64,000 nt of DNA from Marinococcus luteus_A (GCF_034497705.1 NZ_JAXRUV010000010.1:1-64000); one strand, 5' to 3'; numbered from the stretch's first letter, positions 25,085 to 34,002 are shown. The notes: generated by a model not told the origin, from the sequence alone. Numbers and translations are program-made.

Positions 25085-26005
25085 TCAAGCCGGGGCTATA
25101 AATGCTCTTCCGCGAAATGGTTCATTCACAGCAAGGGTAACGGACTGGACGCCCCCGATTTCATAAAATGTCTGAATCCACAGACCGTACTGTTTTTTCA
25201 CAGGTCCTGCTTCAGCTGCGAAATAACCCTGTCCTGCCTCCTTTGTGACCCGCAAAGCTTCGGCCGGGACAAAGCCTTTTTCCGGAAACCACCATCCATC
25301 TGCGAGCAGAGAAGCAGTCTCTTGTCGCTCCGGTGCCCGCATCAGCTTTTCTCTATTACCTGTTTCTATAACTTCTCCGCCGGCCATCACACTGACACTC
25401 TCACCCATATCGAAGGCCTCCTCGCGGTCATGCGTAACAAACATTGATGTGATGTTTTCCTGCTCAAGTATTCCTTTCACCCAGCGGCGCATCGTTTTAC
25501 GTAAAGAACTGTCCAGGCTCGAAAATGGCTCGTCAAGCAGTAATACTTTCGGTGCTGCAGCTATCGCCCGTGCAAGAGCTACACGCTGCTGCTGGCCTCC
25601 GGAGCATTGATACGGATACCGTGCTTCAAGCTCCTCTATCTCCATTTTTTCTAGCAGCTTCCTGCCAGTTTTCTTGCGTTCTTTTCTAGGTATTCGTTTC
25701 ACCTTCAAACCGTATGTAACGTTTTGCAGAATCGTTAAATGCGGAAAAAGCAGCGGCTGCTGAAACATTAAAACGACGGGACGCTTCTCCGCCGGACTTT
25801 CATTTACACTTGCCCCGTCAATCATCACCGTACCAGTTGAAAACATATCAATACCCGCAATACAGCGTAAAAGCGTCGATTTTCCCGTTCCAGATTTACC
25901 GACCAGGCTTCTGTTTTCCCCCTCTTTAAGCTCGAGGTTTATGTTCCGGAGCACCTGATTTTCCTGATAGACCTTGCTTCCGTTCTGAACTGACAAATAT
26001 GACAT
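25085..26005 (-). CDS. ABC transporter ATP-binding protein (YnjD-like)
   Basis: A 306-residue ATPase. Walker A GKSGTGKS (~36-43), Q-loop MFQQPLL, signature CSGGQQQRVALARA, Walker B VLLLDEPFSSLD, switch His in FVTHDREEA. Residues beyond ~240 form a C-terminal extension. It is the energy unit of the importer encoded by the three upstream genes, with a 12-bp gap to the second permease. The resemblance to YnjD is based on gene company and general type. Confidence 0.92.
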   Translation of the reverse strand: MSYLSVQNGSKVYQENQVLRNINLELKEGENRSLVGKSGTGKSTLLRCIAGIDMFSTGTVMIDGASVNESPAEKRPVVLMFQQPLLFPHLTILQNVTYGLKVKRIPRKERKKTGRKLLEKMEIEELEARYPYQCSGGQQQRVALARAIAAAPKVLLLDEPFSSLDSSLRKTMRRWVKGILEQENITSMFVTHDREEAFDMGESVSVMAGGEVIETGNREKLMRAPERQETASLLADGWWFPEKGFVPAEALRVTKEAGQGYFAAEAGPVKKQYGLWIQTFYEIGGVQSVTLAVNEPFRGRAFIAPA

Positions 26006-26017
26006 ATTCCCCTACCC

Positions 26018-26800
26018 CTACCATGATTTTAAAATTTTCGTACTTATTCTGAGTACTCCGTCAGCAGCAAGCGCAGCAGCCGCTGGAAGTGCGGCTGTCA
26101 TTAATGAAAAGGCGCTGACGGCTGACGGCGCCGCACTGTTTGTATACGGATAATACAATACCGCCATAGTCGTAACCGTTCCTCCTCCTATAATAACAGT
26201 TAGGGCAAACTGGCTGACAGAAATTACAACGGCAAAAAAGACAGCTGTACGCACAGAAGCAGTCATCTGGGGGAGCTCAACCAGCAAAAACCTGGCGGCT
26301 GCCCCGCCGCCGAGGCTTCGTGATTGTTCATACTGATTTCTTCCTATCCGCTCGTAGCCGGCACGAATGATACGAATCGTGTATGGGAGTGTAGGAAGCA
26401 GATGAAAAAAAGCGACCCCGTACCATGTATTTGCTGTACCGCTTTGCAGAGCAAAAATGTGCAGCCCGACAGCAAGGGCGGTAATCGGAAGAAGCACGGG
26501 GACTAAAAGCATGGCATCTATCAGTTCTTTTCCCCTGAATTCCCGGACAACAAGCGCTTTGGCTGCCGGAATGCCAATCAAGAGGTTCAGAGCTGCCACA
26601 CAAAGAGCAATAAGAATCGTCCGCCCCCAGGCCTCTGCAAGCAGCGGGTCGCTAAACGGCACTCCCCAGCCATCTAGCGTCCATGCCAGCGGCCAAATCT
26701 CCCCAAACGGCCATTCCGAAGCGAAGCTCTGCACCACGAGTGCAAGCAAAGGAACTGCAAAGCAAAGCGCAAAAGCGGCTGCCGCTGCTTTTCTTTTCAT
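26018..26800 (-). CDS. ABC transporter permease, second subunit
   Basis: A 260-residue inner-membrane permease with about six helices and the coupling-loop motif region EQSRSLGGGAAARFLLVELPQM (EAA-type). It starts 1 bp after the stop of the other permease. In E. coli, YnjC is to my knowledge a double-length permease, which would make this and the next gene the two separate halves of it. Confidence 0.9.
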   Translation of the reverse strand: MKRKAAAAAFALCFAVPLLALVVQSFASEWPFGEIWPLAWTLDGWGVPFSDPLLAEAWGRTILIALCVAALNLLIGIPAAKALVVREFRGKELIDAMLLVPVLLPITALAVGLHIFALQSGTANTWYGVAFFHLLPTLPYTIRIIRAGYERIGRNQYEQSRSLGGGAAARFLLVELPQMTASVRTAVFFAVVISVSQFALTVIIGGGTVTTMAVLYYPYTNSAAPSAVSAFSLMTAALPAAAALAADGVLRISTKILKSW

Positions 26801-26801
26801 A

Positions 26802-27656
26802 CTACTCCCCCCTCCATATTCGTATACGCAACCGGCGAGTATACCACATCATAAGTGCGCTGAGGGTAATGAACACCACGCCGATCAACGCCGATACCGC
26901 GTAGGCATAAGGACGCTCCTCCCAGCTTCCGCCGCTGTACCATTCAAAGATAGTAACACCAATCATTTCCGGGCGCGTCGCCCCCACCAGCCCCGGAACT
27001 TCAAAGGCACCGAATACAAACGCAAACAGTATTACTCCCGTTTCCAGGGTGACTGCTTTTAAATAAGGCCATTCCGCGTCTTTAAATTTACGGAAGGGCC
27101 CGCCGCCAAGCGTTGCCACTGCATGCTTTACCGAATTGTTCATCTCAAGGTAGACCGGTGCTGTCATCAGCACTACGAAAGGAACTTCTTTCCATACGTA
27201 GGATAAAATAATGCCGATGCCGCCAGTATCATTTGTTAGGATAGGGAATTCTGTTCTATTGTCGATCCAGCCCAGCTGCTGTGTCAGAGAGGCCGCCCAC
27301 CCGCTTTGTGAAAAAAACCAGATGACAAGATACGCCCCTACAAAATGGGGCACAGCCATTGGGACCCAGAACAGCGCACCGGCACCGGCGCTTCCCTTTT
27401 TCCCAAACAACAATTTAGAGGCGAGTACTCCAATTCCTAAAGAAAGCACGGTGGAAACGGCTGTCACTCCGAAACTGAAGCTGAGGCTTTCCCAAAAAGC
27501 AGGCAGCGAAGCTATCTCATTAAGGATAACTAATGGACTCCCTTCTGTGCCCAGCCGTGTCCATAATACTGCGACCGCGTAAAATGAAAGCCCTGCCGTT
27601 ACAATAAGGGCCGGCAAAATCATTACTATCATGCTTTTACCTTTGAACAATTTCAT
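26802..27656 (-). CDS. ABC transporter permease, first subunit
   Basis: About 284 residues, six predicted helices, with an EAA-type coupling loop (HAVATLGGGPFRKFKDAEWP). ATG 27656 (MKLFKGKS) lies 20 bp inside the end of the binding-protein gene; a second ATG at 27632 follows AAAGG and is possible. The first in-frame codon at 27719 would overlap the upstream gene by 83 bp and is not used. It pairs with the adjacent permease. Confidence 0.88.
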   Translation of the reverse strand: MKLFKGKSMIVMILPALIVTAGLSFYAVAVLWTRLGTEGSPLVILNEIASLPAFWESLSFSFGVTAVSTVLSLGIGVLASKLLFGKKGSAGAGALFWVPMAVPHFVGAYLVIWFFSQSGWAASLTQQLGWIDNRTEFPILTNDTGGIGIILSYVWKEVPFVVLMTAPVYLEMNNSVKHAVATLGGGPFRKFKDAEWPYLKAVTLETGVILFAFVFGAFEVPGLVGATRPEMIGVTIFEWYSGGSWEERPYAYAVSALIGVVFITLSALMMWYTRRLRIRIWRGE

Positions 27657-28863
27657 TTTCCCACCGGTCTTCGGTCCACTCCACATAGCCTGCGTCCATT
27701 TCCGGCTGATAAGCATCATTCAGCACTTCCGTATCCAGCACGGAGTCTCCGCGGTCCTGTTCAATAAACTTCTGGCGCATTTCCTCTGAGAGCGTATCAA
27801 GATCAAGCACAGTGCTGTCCCCCCACATTGACGGTGCCTGTTTCTGCAGCTGGGCTTCCGGGGACACCAGGTAATTGATCGCAGCCATCGCTCCCGGTAC
27901 ATTAGTGCTGTTAAAAGGAATGGACAGATAATGGGTGTTTCCTATCGAATTGTTGTCAAATACAAATGTATCTGTTGTTTCCGGAAACGTGCCGTCCTGG
28001 ATCAGGCTTTCTGCTCTCGCTTCATTGTAGCCCATGGTCATAGACACTTCGCCGTCCCGGTACAGCCGGTCAAGCTGACTGAGCGACGATGGATACGTCT
28101 CTCCGCTTCTCCATAAATCCGGCTCCATTTCCCGCAGAGTCTCCCACATACTGTCGCTTTGCTCATCAATCCATTCTTCATCATAGCCCTGTTCAATAAC
28201 CTGTTCGGCTTCGACATTGTTATAAATAAAATGACGCAAAAACGCGTTACCGGTAAAATCAGTCGCTTCCGGATACGTAAACTCTCCTGGGTTCTCCTCC
28301 ACCCACGCGGCCAGCTCTTCAATACTGTCCGGAGGCGTCTCAACCTTTTCAGTATCATACATAAAAGTAAACTGTACGGACCCCCACGGCACTTCCATCC
28401 CTTCAACCGGCGTCCCGAAATCATACGCGTTTGTATCGGCCTCCATATCAATATGATTTTCAACGTTCGGGAGTGCGTCTGCGAAGGAGCCGTATAAAAG
28501 CTCGTTTTCCTTTGCGTTACGGAAATTCTCCCCGTTCAGCCAGATGATATCCATCGTCCCTTCTTCCGTTCCCGCTTCTTTTTCAGAATAAAGATTTTGC
28601 AGCGCATCTTCAGTTTCAATCGGATTCCGGTTCAGCGTAATGTCATACTGCTCCTCCAGGCGCGGAGCCACCCATTCATCTATGTATTCGTTGGTCCCCT
28701 CGTCCCCGCCCCACATATGTAATTCCACGGTCGTTCCCGCGGCTTCTTCCTCAATATCCTCCCATTCCTCTTCCTCCCAGGACGTCCCACCTTCCCCTGA
28801 ATCTCCGGAGCATCCTGCAGCGATAAGCATCGTTCCCGCGGCTGCGATTATTTTCCAATTCAT
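27637..28863 (-). CDS. ABC transporter substrate-binding lipoprotein (YnjB-like)
   Basis: A 408-residue lipoprotein with lipobox LIAAGC (Cys18), a very acidic stretch after the cysteine (SWEEEEWEDIEEEAAG), then a type II periplasmic-binding fold (VELHMWGGDEGTNEYIDEW; PWGSVQFTFMYDTEKV; YNEARAESLIQDG). It resembles YnjB and iron/thiamine-type binding proteins of the same cluster, but the ligand cannot be deduced. It is the first gene of the importer and probably of the whole minus-strand unit down to 21699. Confidence 0.88.
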   Translation of the reverse strand: MNWKIIAAAGTMLIAAGCSGDSGEGGTSWEEEEWEDIEEEAAGTTVELHMWGGDEGTNEYIDEWVAPRLEEQYDITLNRNPIETEDALQNLYSEKEAGTEEGTMDIIWLNGENFRNAKENELLYGSFADALPNVENHIDMEADTNAYDFGTPVEGMEVPWGSVQFTFMYDTEKVETPPDSIEELAAWVEENPGEFTYPEATDFTGNAFLRHFIYNNVEAEQVIEQGYDEEWIDEQSDSMWETLREMEPDLWRSGETYPSSLSQLDRLYRDGEVSMTMGYNEARAESLIQDGTFPETTDTFVFDNNSIGNTHYLSIPFNSTNVPGAMAAINYLVSPEAQLQKQAPSMWGDSTVLDLDTLSEEMRQKFIEQDRGDSVLDTEVLNDAYQPEMDAGYVEWTEDRWENEIVQR

Positions 28864-28956
28864 CTGCTTTAATTTCTCCCTTCATTTGCGCTTATTCCAT
28901 GCTTTTTCTTTTCCCTTTTATCAGTATCTCATACATACCATGTTTGGAGCCTGCAC

Positions 28957-28992
28957 ACAAAAAGACTGCCCTCTGCAGGACAGCCTTTTTAA
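28957..28992 (-). terminator. Terminator behind the decayed LPxTG-type gene
   Basis: Minus strand: AAAAAGGCTGTCCTGC and GCAGAGGGCAGTCTTTTT arms. It separates the pseudogene from the ABC unit. Confidence 0.85.
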
Positions 28993-29001
28993 AAATAAAT
29001 G

Positions 29002-29843
29002 CTACGCTTCTTCGCGACGTCGTTTCGTTACAGCGATTTCTGCCAGAATGAGCGCCATGCTGCCAGCAGCAATCCCCCATGGGCTCACCTTCTGCTCTGA
29101 GCCGCCAAGGCCGGTCTGAGGCATTTCTTCCGGTATTGCTTCGTCAGAAGAGCTTTCTTCAAAATTCTCCGGATACTGAGCGACAATCGCGCCGGAAAGA
29201 CCTTCACTCACGCCGAACATATGACCGTAAGCTTCGCGTGTATCTCTTCATACGCACTGTCGTACTCTCCCATTGTATAGCTGTCAAAAGCTCCGATTAA
29301 CTGATCCACGTGCATTTCAAGACCTTCAGAAAGTCCTTCTGCCTCCAGTTCACCCTCGGCAGCCCCTGCCAGGAATTCAGAGAACTCTGTCTAATAGTTG
29401 CCGAGGTTGTCGAGTGCTTCCTGCTTTGCTTCCTCGTCCTCCGCTCCTGTTGCTTCCACATAATCAACAAAGTAGCCGATGTGTTCGCTCCACATTTCTT
29501 CAAACTGCTCTCCCGCTTCTTCTCCGTAAACGGAGATGATAGTGCTTGTGAGCTCCTGTGTATTTGCTTCTAATGCGGCGGCGGGTTCTTCAAAATCATC
29601 TGCTCCGTACGCCCCTTTCTACATCGTCGTTACTGCCAGATAGGCGTGCTCTAAAAAATAGTGGTCCAGCTGGGCCCGCAGGTCTCCGGTCGGGGTGGCT
29701 ACAGAAGCCATCATTTCCTCTGACATTTCCATATCGTCGTGGCTATCGTGGCTGTCGGCTGAAGCGATGCCCGGTGCTGCCGGGATAATAACGGCGGCAG
29801 ATAAGGGCAGAGCTATGGCGGTGCGTTTCCAGTTGATGTACAT
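29002..29843 (-). pseudogene. Decayed cell-wall-anchored protein gene (LPxTG-like sorting signal)
   Basis: From ATG 29843 the frame encodes a signal peptide (WKRTAIALPLSAAVIIPAAP), an acidic mature start, then helical sequence. It is broken by TAG at codon 75 (29621-29619) and codon 151 (29393-29391), and by a frameshift near 29234-29240. After the shift the frame continues to a C-terminal sorting signal: MPQTG, a hydrophobic segment (WGIAAGSMALILAEIAV) and KRRREEA. Joined, the pieces make ~280 residues of a helical, hemerythrin-like family sometimes found with copper amine oxidase-type names. Three separate lesions argue against a sequencing error. It lies beside an ECF sigma/RskA pair, perhaps once its target. 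Confidence 0.8.
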
Positions 29844-29982
29844 GGATGAATCGCCCACTGTATTTGGTTTCAGTCAGCTAACGAAATAAATACACGGCTG
29901 AATCGTATTTCGTGAATATTCCGTGACTTTTCACTTAATACAATCTCCCAAGCCCCCCTGTATGAAAGCAATTTCTTATACA

Positions 29983-30016
29983 AAAAAGGACCGGAAATTT
30001 CTTCCGGCCCTTTCGT
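29983..30016 (-). terminator. Terminator of the ECF sigma/RskA operon
   Basis: Minus strand: AAAGGGCCGGAAG pairs with TTCCGGTCCTTTTTT. Confidence 0.85.
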
Positions 30017-30020
30017 ATCT

Positions 30021-30794
30021 TTAGGAAAACGGAGCTTCGAGCACCACTTCACCCTCAGGTGCTTCGTTGTCCGGCTCTGGTTCTCTCGTAATCGCTACGG
30101 CGTTCCAATCTTCGTTCACTGCATCCGATGGGAAGACAAGCGAACCGCTTCCGTCTTCATTGGTGGTAAATGATCCGGCCGGCACCATCTGGTTGCCGTC
30201 ACCAACCATCCACACCTGATAGACTTCACTATTACTAAGATTTTCGAGCCCTTCTACATGCACAGCCATTTCTCCCTGCTGCTCGGTATTAAGAAGCGTC
30301 ACCCTTCCGCTTCCCTGGGAGTTTTCTGTAGCGGCAAACTCCTGAGAAGCAATCACTTCGCCTGTTTCCTGGGAAGAATCTTCAAGCTCTGAAAGAGCCG
30401 TTTGCATTTCTCCGAGGTCTCCGGCGAGTTCTTCGCGTTCTTCTGCTGCCTGCTGCCACTGCGTGCCAAAGTAAACGTTAGTACCGATGGAAGCAAGCAG
30501 AACAGCGGCCAGTGCGCCTGCCACAGTGCTCCATTTTCTTTTTGGCTTTGCCGCCGTGATTTTCTCTTCCGGCTCTCTTCCAACGACATGCTCCATGACA
30601 CGGTTTTTCATGCCTGCCGGCGGGTCGTGCGGTTCAATGTGCCGGGGGAGCTCTCCCATAATCGCCTGCATTTCCTCAAGCTCCTGCCTCGTCTCCTCAT
30701 CCGTTTCGAGCCAGGCTTCAAACTCCCGCTCTTCTTCTGTGGTCAAAAGACCATTTATATAATCAAACAACCAGTCTTGTTTATTACTCGCCAT
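30021..30794 (-). CDS. RskA-type anti-sigma factor
   Basis: A 257-residue single-pass protein. The cytoplasmic anti-sigma domain (~1-80, DYINGLLTTEEEREFEAWL) is typical, but the HxxxCxxC zinc motif is absent. Next come a membrane helix (~90-110, VAGALAAVLLASIGTNVYF), a coiled-coil linker and an extracytoplasmic RskA domain (VYQVWMVGDGNQMVPAGSF). ATG 30794 follows GGAGGG and overlaps the sigma gene stop region. It presumably holds the adjacent ECF factor until an envelope signal releases it. Confidence 0.9.
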   Translation of the reverse strand: MASNKQDWLFDYINGLLTTEEEREFEAWLETDEETRQELEEMQAIMGELPRHIEPHDPPAGMKNRVMEHVVGREPEEKITAAKPKRKWSTVAGALAAVLLASIGTNVYFGTQWQQAAEEREELAGDLGEMQTALSELEDSSQETGEVIASQEFAATENSQGSGRVTLLNTEQQGEMAVHVEGLENLSNSEVYQVWMVGDGNQMVPAGSFTTNEDGSGSLVFPSDAVNEDWNAVAITREPEPDNEAPEGEVVLEAPFS

Positions 30795-31347
30795 AATCAA
30801 CCCTCCGTTCCCTGGAGAGGTGTTCTTTCAATTTCTTTAGGGCGAGCCTGATGCGACCCTTTACAGTACCGAGCGGTATATCGCAGGACTCTGCAATCTT
30901 ACGCTGGGACCACCCCTGAAAATAAAACAGGCGGACAATTTTTTGTTGTTCCTCTGAAAGAAGTGCGATTGCCTGTTCGAGCTCTTCGTTGCTTTCTTTC
31001 AGCTCCACCTGCTCTTCCACCCCTGTCGTTTCCTCTTTTGAATCCCTCGGATCCCATTCCACTTCCGGCTTTCTTCTCCGGATGGCATCAATCGAGGCGT
31101 TACGTGTAATCGTAAGCAGCCAGGACGAAAGCGACCCTTTATCTTTCTGGTAGACGGCGCTTCCCTTCCCCTGCCATATTTTCATAAAAACATCCTGCAT
31201 GATCTCTTCGGCTATTTGCTGATCCTTGGTCATTCGGTAGGCGAATGAATAAAGCAGCCGTTCGTAACGATCATACAGAAGCTCGAGCGCTTCTCTGTCG
31301 CGCTCGCGTATGCGCTCATACAAATCGTTATCCGATAACTTCGACAT
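30784..31347 (-). CDS. ECF RNA polymerase sigma factor (SigK-like group)
   Basis: A 187-residue ECF factor. Region 2 has RYERLLYSFAYRMTKDQQIA followed by WLLTITRNASIDAIRRRKP, and region 4 has GWSQRKIAESCDIPLGTVKG. It is paired with an RskA-type anti-sigma gene, as in mycobacterial SigK/RskA and related actinobacterial and Firmicute pairs. The regulon is unknown. No convincing autoregulatory site was identified in the 180 bp upstream. Confidence 0.92.
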   Translation of the reverse strand: MSKLSDNDLYERIRERDREALELLYDRYERLLYSFAYRMTKDQQIAEEIMQDVFMKIWQGKGSAVYQKDKGSLSSWLLTITRNASIDAIRRRKPEVEWDPRDSKEETTGVEEQVELKESNEELEQAIALLSEEQQKIVRLFYFQGWSQRKIAESCDIPLGTVKGRIRLALKKLKEHLSRERRVDYGE

Positions 31348-31506
31348 AGGTCTTCTCCTTTTTTCAAAATGCGTGGGAAAAGAGGTATGTACTCAGCTTA
31401 CGCAACGCACCCCGGTATTGGATCTCTTTTCCTCGAAAAAATTTGTGTAATTCTATGGTGTATACATCTCCTTTATCTATCGTAAGCGTTTTTATCGCTT
31501 CTGCCA

Positions 31507-31534
31507 ATAAAAAATCCCGCCTGAGAGGCGGGGG
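31507..31534 (-). terminator. Terminator of the purine permease gene
   Basis: Minus strand: CCCCCGCCT and AGGCGGGATTTTTT arms, starting at the stop codon. Confidence 0.88.
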
Positions 31535-32815
31535 TTACACCATGTAGGTAAATACATAATGAAGGAAAAAGAGAAACGAAATAGCGTACATTACCGGCGA
31601 AACGGCCCGCGGGCTTCCAAGTGCCATCTTCAGCAGCGGATAGGCTATAAAACCAAAGGCAATGCCGTCGGCAATAGAATACGTGAGCGGAATGATTCCG
31701 ATGACCAGATAGGCCGGGAACCATTCGGAGGCATCATCAAAGGAAATATGGCGGATTTCCTGCACCATCATCCCGCCAACAATAATCAGAACAGGAGCAA
31801 TCGCACTTTCAGGAATAAATCCTAAGAGCGGCGTGAACAGAAGCGCCACCAAAAACAGCAGGCCGGTTACGACCGCCGTCAGTCCTGTTTTTCCTCCCTC
31901 TGCCACTCCCGCAGCACTTTCTGCAGCTGGAATTGTCGGCGACGTGCCGAGAAAGCCGCTGCCAAACGCCGTGATCGCTGCCGCCTGATAGGAACGGCCA
32001 AATTTTTCTTTACGCTCCAACAGTCCATGTAATAGTCCCATACTTTCAAACACGATGATCATAGTCAGAGAAAATACTGCTGTCCAAAACGGAATAGACG
32101 CCCATGCGGAAAAGTCAGCTGAAGTAAATACCGAGGCATAGGCACCGGTAGTTTCCGCCGCTTCTCCTGTGCTGCCGCTGCTGATGCCAAACAGCCCTGC
32201 GGCAATAGAAATAACCGCAATGCCAATCAGAAAAGCACCCTTCACTTTGCGGACGACAAGCATCAGCATGATTACAAGGCCAAAAAGCGTCAGCATCGCA
32301 GCCGGCTCTGCCAGATTGCCAAGAGCCACAAAGGTTTCCGCGTCTCCCTGCACGAGTCCGCCCTTTTGCAGGCCGATAAAGGTTAAAAATACTCCGATAC
32401 CGACTGTAATGCCCTGCTTGAGCGACAGCGGCACCGCTTTTGCCAGCTTTCCTGCAAGCGGCGTTAACGCCGTTATTAAAAACAGCACGCCTGAAAGAAG
32501 GACAATCGCAAGTCCCTGCTGCCATGTCCAGCCCATTCCAATCACAAGTGTATACGCGAAAAAGGCGTTTACACCCATGCCCGGGGTCAAAATGATTGGG
32601 GCATTACCCCACAGCCCAATGAGAAGACATCCGAAGGCTGTCACGAGCGCCGTAGCGAGAAGGGCAAATTCGTATGGCATTCCTGTATCAGATAAAATAG
32701 CCGGATTGACGATTAATATATAAGCAATGGTAAAGAAGGACGTTAAACCTGCTGTCCATTCTTTTTTTACCGTCGTCTGATGGTCCTCCAGCTGAAACAA
32801 TTTTTTTAGCATCAT
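31535..32815 (-). CDS. NCS2/AzgA-family purine permease (PbuG/PbuO-like)
   Basis: A 426-residue polytopic transporter of the AzgA-type nucleobase cation symporters. Family motifs are IVNPAILSDTGMP, the ligand-binding TPGMGVNAFFAYTLV, and GTSPTIPAAESAAGVAEGGKTG. It should import hypoxanthine and guanine, and possibly adenine. A guanine-type riboswitch with a terminator lies in its leader, so guanine or hypoxanthine excess would end transcription early. That makes PbuG (hypoxanthine/guanine) the closer functional match. Confidence 0.92.
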   Translation of the reverse strand: MMLKKLFQLEDHQTTVKKEWTAGLTSFFTIAYILIVNPAILSDTGMPYEFALLATALVTAFGCLLIGLWGNAPIILTPGMGVNAFFAYTLVIGMGWTWQQGLAIVLLSGVLFLITALTPLAGKLAKAVPLSLKQGITVGIGVFLTFIGLQKGGLVQGDAETFVALGNLAEPAAMLTLFGLVIMLMLVVRKVKGAFLIGIAVISIAAGLFGISSGSTGEAAETTGAYASVFTSADFSAWASIPFWTAVFSLTMIIVFESMGLLHGLLERKEKFGRSYQAAAITAFGSGFLGTSPTIPAAESAAGVAEGGKTGLTAVVTGLLFLVALLFTPLLGFIPESAIAPVLIIVGGMMVQEIRHISFDDASEWFPAYLVIGIIPLTYSIADGIAFGFIAYPLLKMALGSPRAVSPVMYAISFLFFLHYVFTYMV

Positions 32816-32854
32816 TCATTCTCCTTTATCTTCCCGTATATGATTTTTAACCAT

Positions 32855-32955
32855 AAAAAAGTGCCTCCGCGTGAAGGATCACGCAGAGACACGTAGTCGG
32901 GAAAATTGGCTCCCGGTAGAAACATCGAACCCAGTTCGTTCGATTATACGAGTCA
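32855..32955 (-). promoter_or_regulatory. Guanine-type purine riboswitch with intrinsic terminator
   Basis: Minus strand: the aptamer (~32885-32955) has the conserved ACTCGTATAAT start, GTTTCTACCGGG core and CCCGACTACG end. The discriminator base in GACTACG is C, which specifies guanine/hypoxanthine rather than adenine. P1 has one T-T mismatch. The expression platform is a long terminator hairpin (32855-32894, arms CTCTGCGTGA and TCACGCGGAG) ending in a T run. It overlaps the 3' side of P1, so ligand binding should favour termination. Confidence 0.95.
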
Positions 32956-33101
32956 TCTTTTGTTTGTCAGTTTTTCTTCCAATTATGGAGTATAGCTTCT
33001 TCAGACCATTTCGTCAACTATTATTAACTTCCATTTCTCAATTCGTGTTATTCTAAATGTATAATTCGGACGCCACAGGCGTTACATAAGAGGTGACAGG
33101 A

Positions 33102-33992
33102 ATGAACGTAGTAGCAATTGATATGGACGGCACTCTTCTCCATTCAAAAAAATATATATCTGCACAAAATGCCAAAGCATTAAACCGGATGCGGGCGGAA
33201 GGACATAAGCTTGTCATTGCAACCGGCAGGGGGATTGAAGACGTAGAGCATCTGCTCGAGGATGCCGGTCTGGAAGCTGATGGCATTGTGTCCTTAAATG
33301 GAGCCATCGTAAACCGCGGCCCCTCCATCGTATATGAAAACGTAATGGAAAAGGAAACAGCGCTCCGCGTCGTACAGTCACTTGAAGACTTTGGTGTTTA
33401 TTTTCATGTTTACACGAACAAAGGCATGTTTTACATGCCGAAGGGCTGGCAATATTTTATGGAGGATGCCCATGAGTTCGCAAAAGAAGAGAACGATTAT
33501 GACAAACGCATGGCAGAATTCAAGCGTAAGGAGGAATATAATACGGGGCGCTTCCATATGCATCAGCTCCGCTCACTCGAAGATATTGAGGGGAAAGACG
33601 TGCATATTTACAAATTTCTGATGCTTTCCCCGCTCGAGGATAAGCTTGCTGCTGTCCGAAGCGCGTGGAAAATCCGCCAGGACGTTTCCATTACGTCCTC
33701 AGGCCGGGAGAATCTGGAATTTATGCACCCAAATACTGAAAAAGGGGCCGGCCTCCATCACCTGCGCATCCAGGCGGGCTGGGAGGATGCAGTTACGTTT
33801 GCAATCGGTGACAACTTTAACGATGTATCCATGTTCCGCTACGCCGACACTGCTATCGCTATGGAAAATTCCGAACAGGATGTAAAACTGCTTGCCGATG
33901 AAGAGACGAGTCATAATGATGATCACGGAGTAGCTCAGGCTGTATATGACTACGTGCTTTCTTCCACGAAACGAAAAGCAGAGCCGCGCTAA
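33102..33992 (+). CDS. Cof-type HAD-IIB family phosphatase
   Basis: A 296-residue HAD hydrolase. Motif I DMDGTLLHSK, motif II IATGR, motif III Lys region and motif IV GDNFNDVSMF (the GDxxND form of Cof proteins), with a C2B cap. Cof proteins dephosphorylate sugar phosphates or flavin/PLP-type compounds; the substrate cannot be told. ATG 33102 follows AAGAGGTG; an in-frame GTG at 33093 lies inside that site. Confidence 0.9.
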   Translation: MNVVAIDMDGTLLHSKKYISAQNAKALNRMRAEGHKLVIATGRGIEDVEHLLEDAGLEADGIVSLNGAIVNRGPSIVYENVMEKETALRVVQSLEDFGVYFHVYTNKGMFYMPKGWQYFMEDAHEFAKEENDYDKRMAEFKRKEEYNTGRFHMHQLRSLEDIEGKDVHIYKFLMLSPLEDKLAAVRSAWKIRQDVSITSSGRENLEFMHPNTEKGAGLHHLRIQAGWEDAVTFAIGDNFNDVSMFRYADTAIAMENSEQDVKLLADEETSHNDDHGVAQAVYDYVLSSTKRKAEPR

Positions 33993-34002
33993 AAATATTC
34001 AA

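Noticed and set aside
29002..29843. Amber recoding (pyrrolysine or suppressor) to keep the LPxTG-type gene intact
   Set aside because: A frameshift is also present, and TAG terminates ordinary genes in the window.
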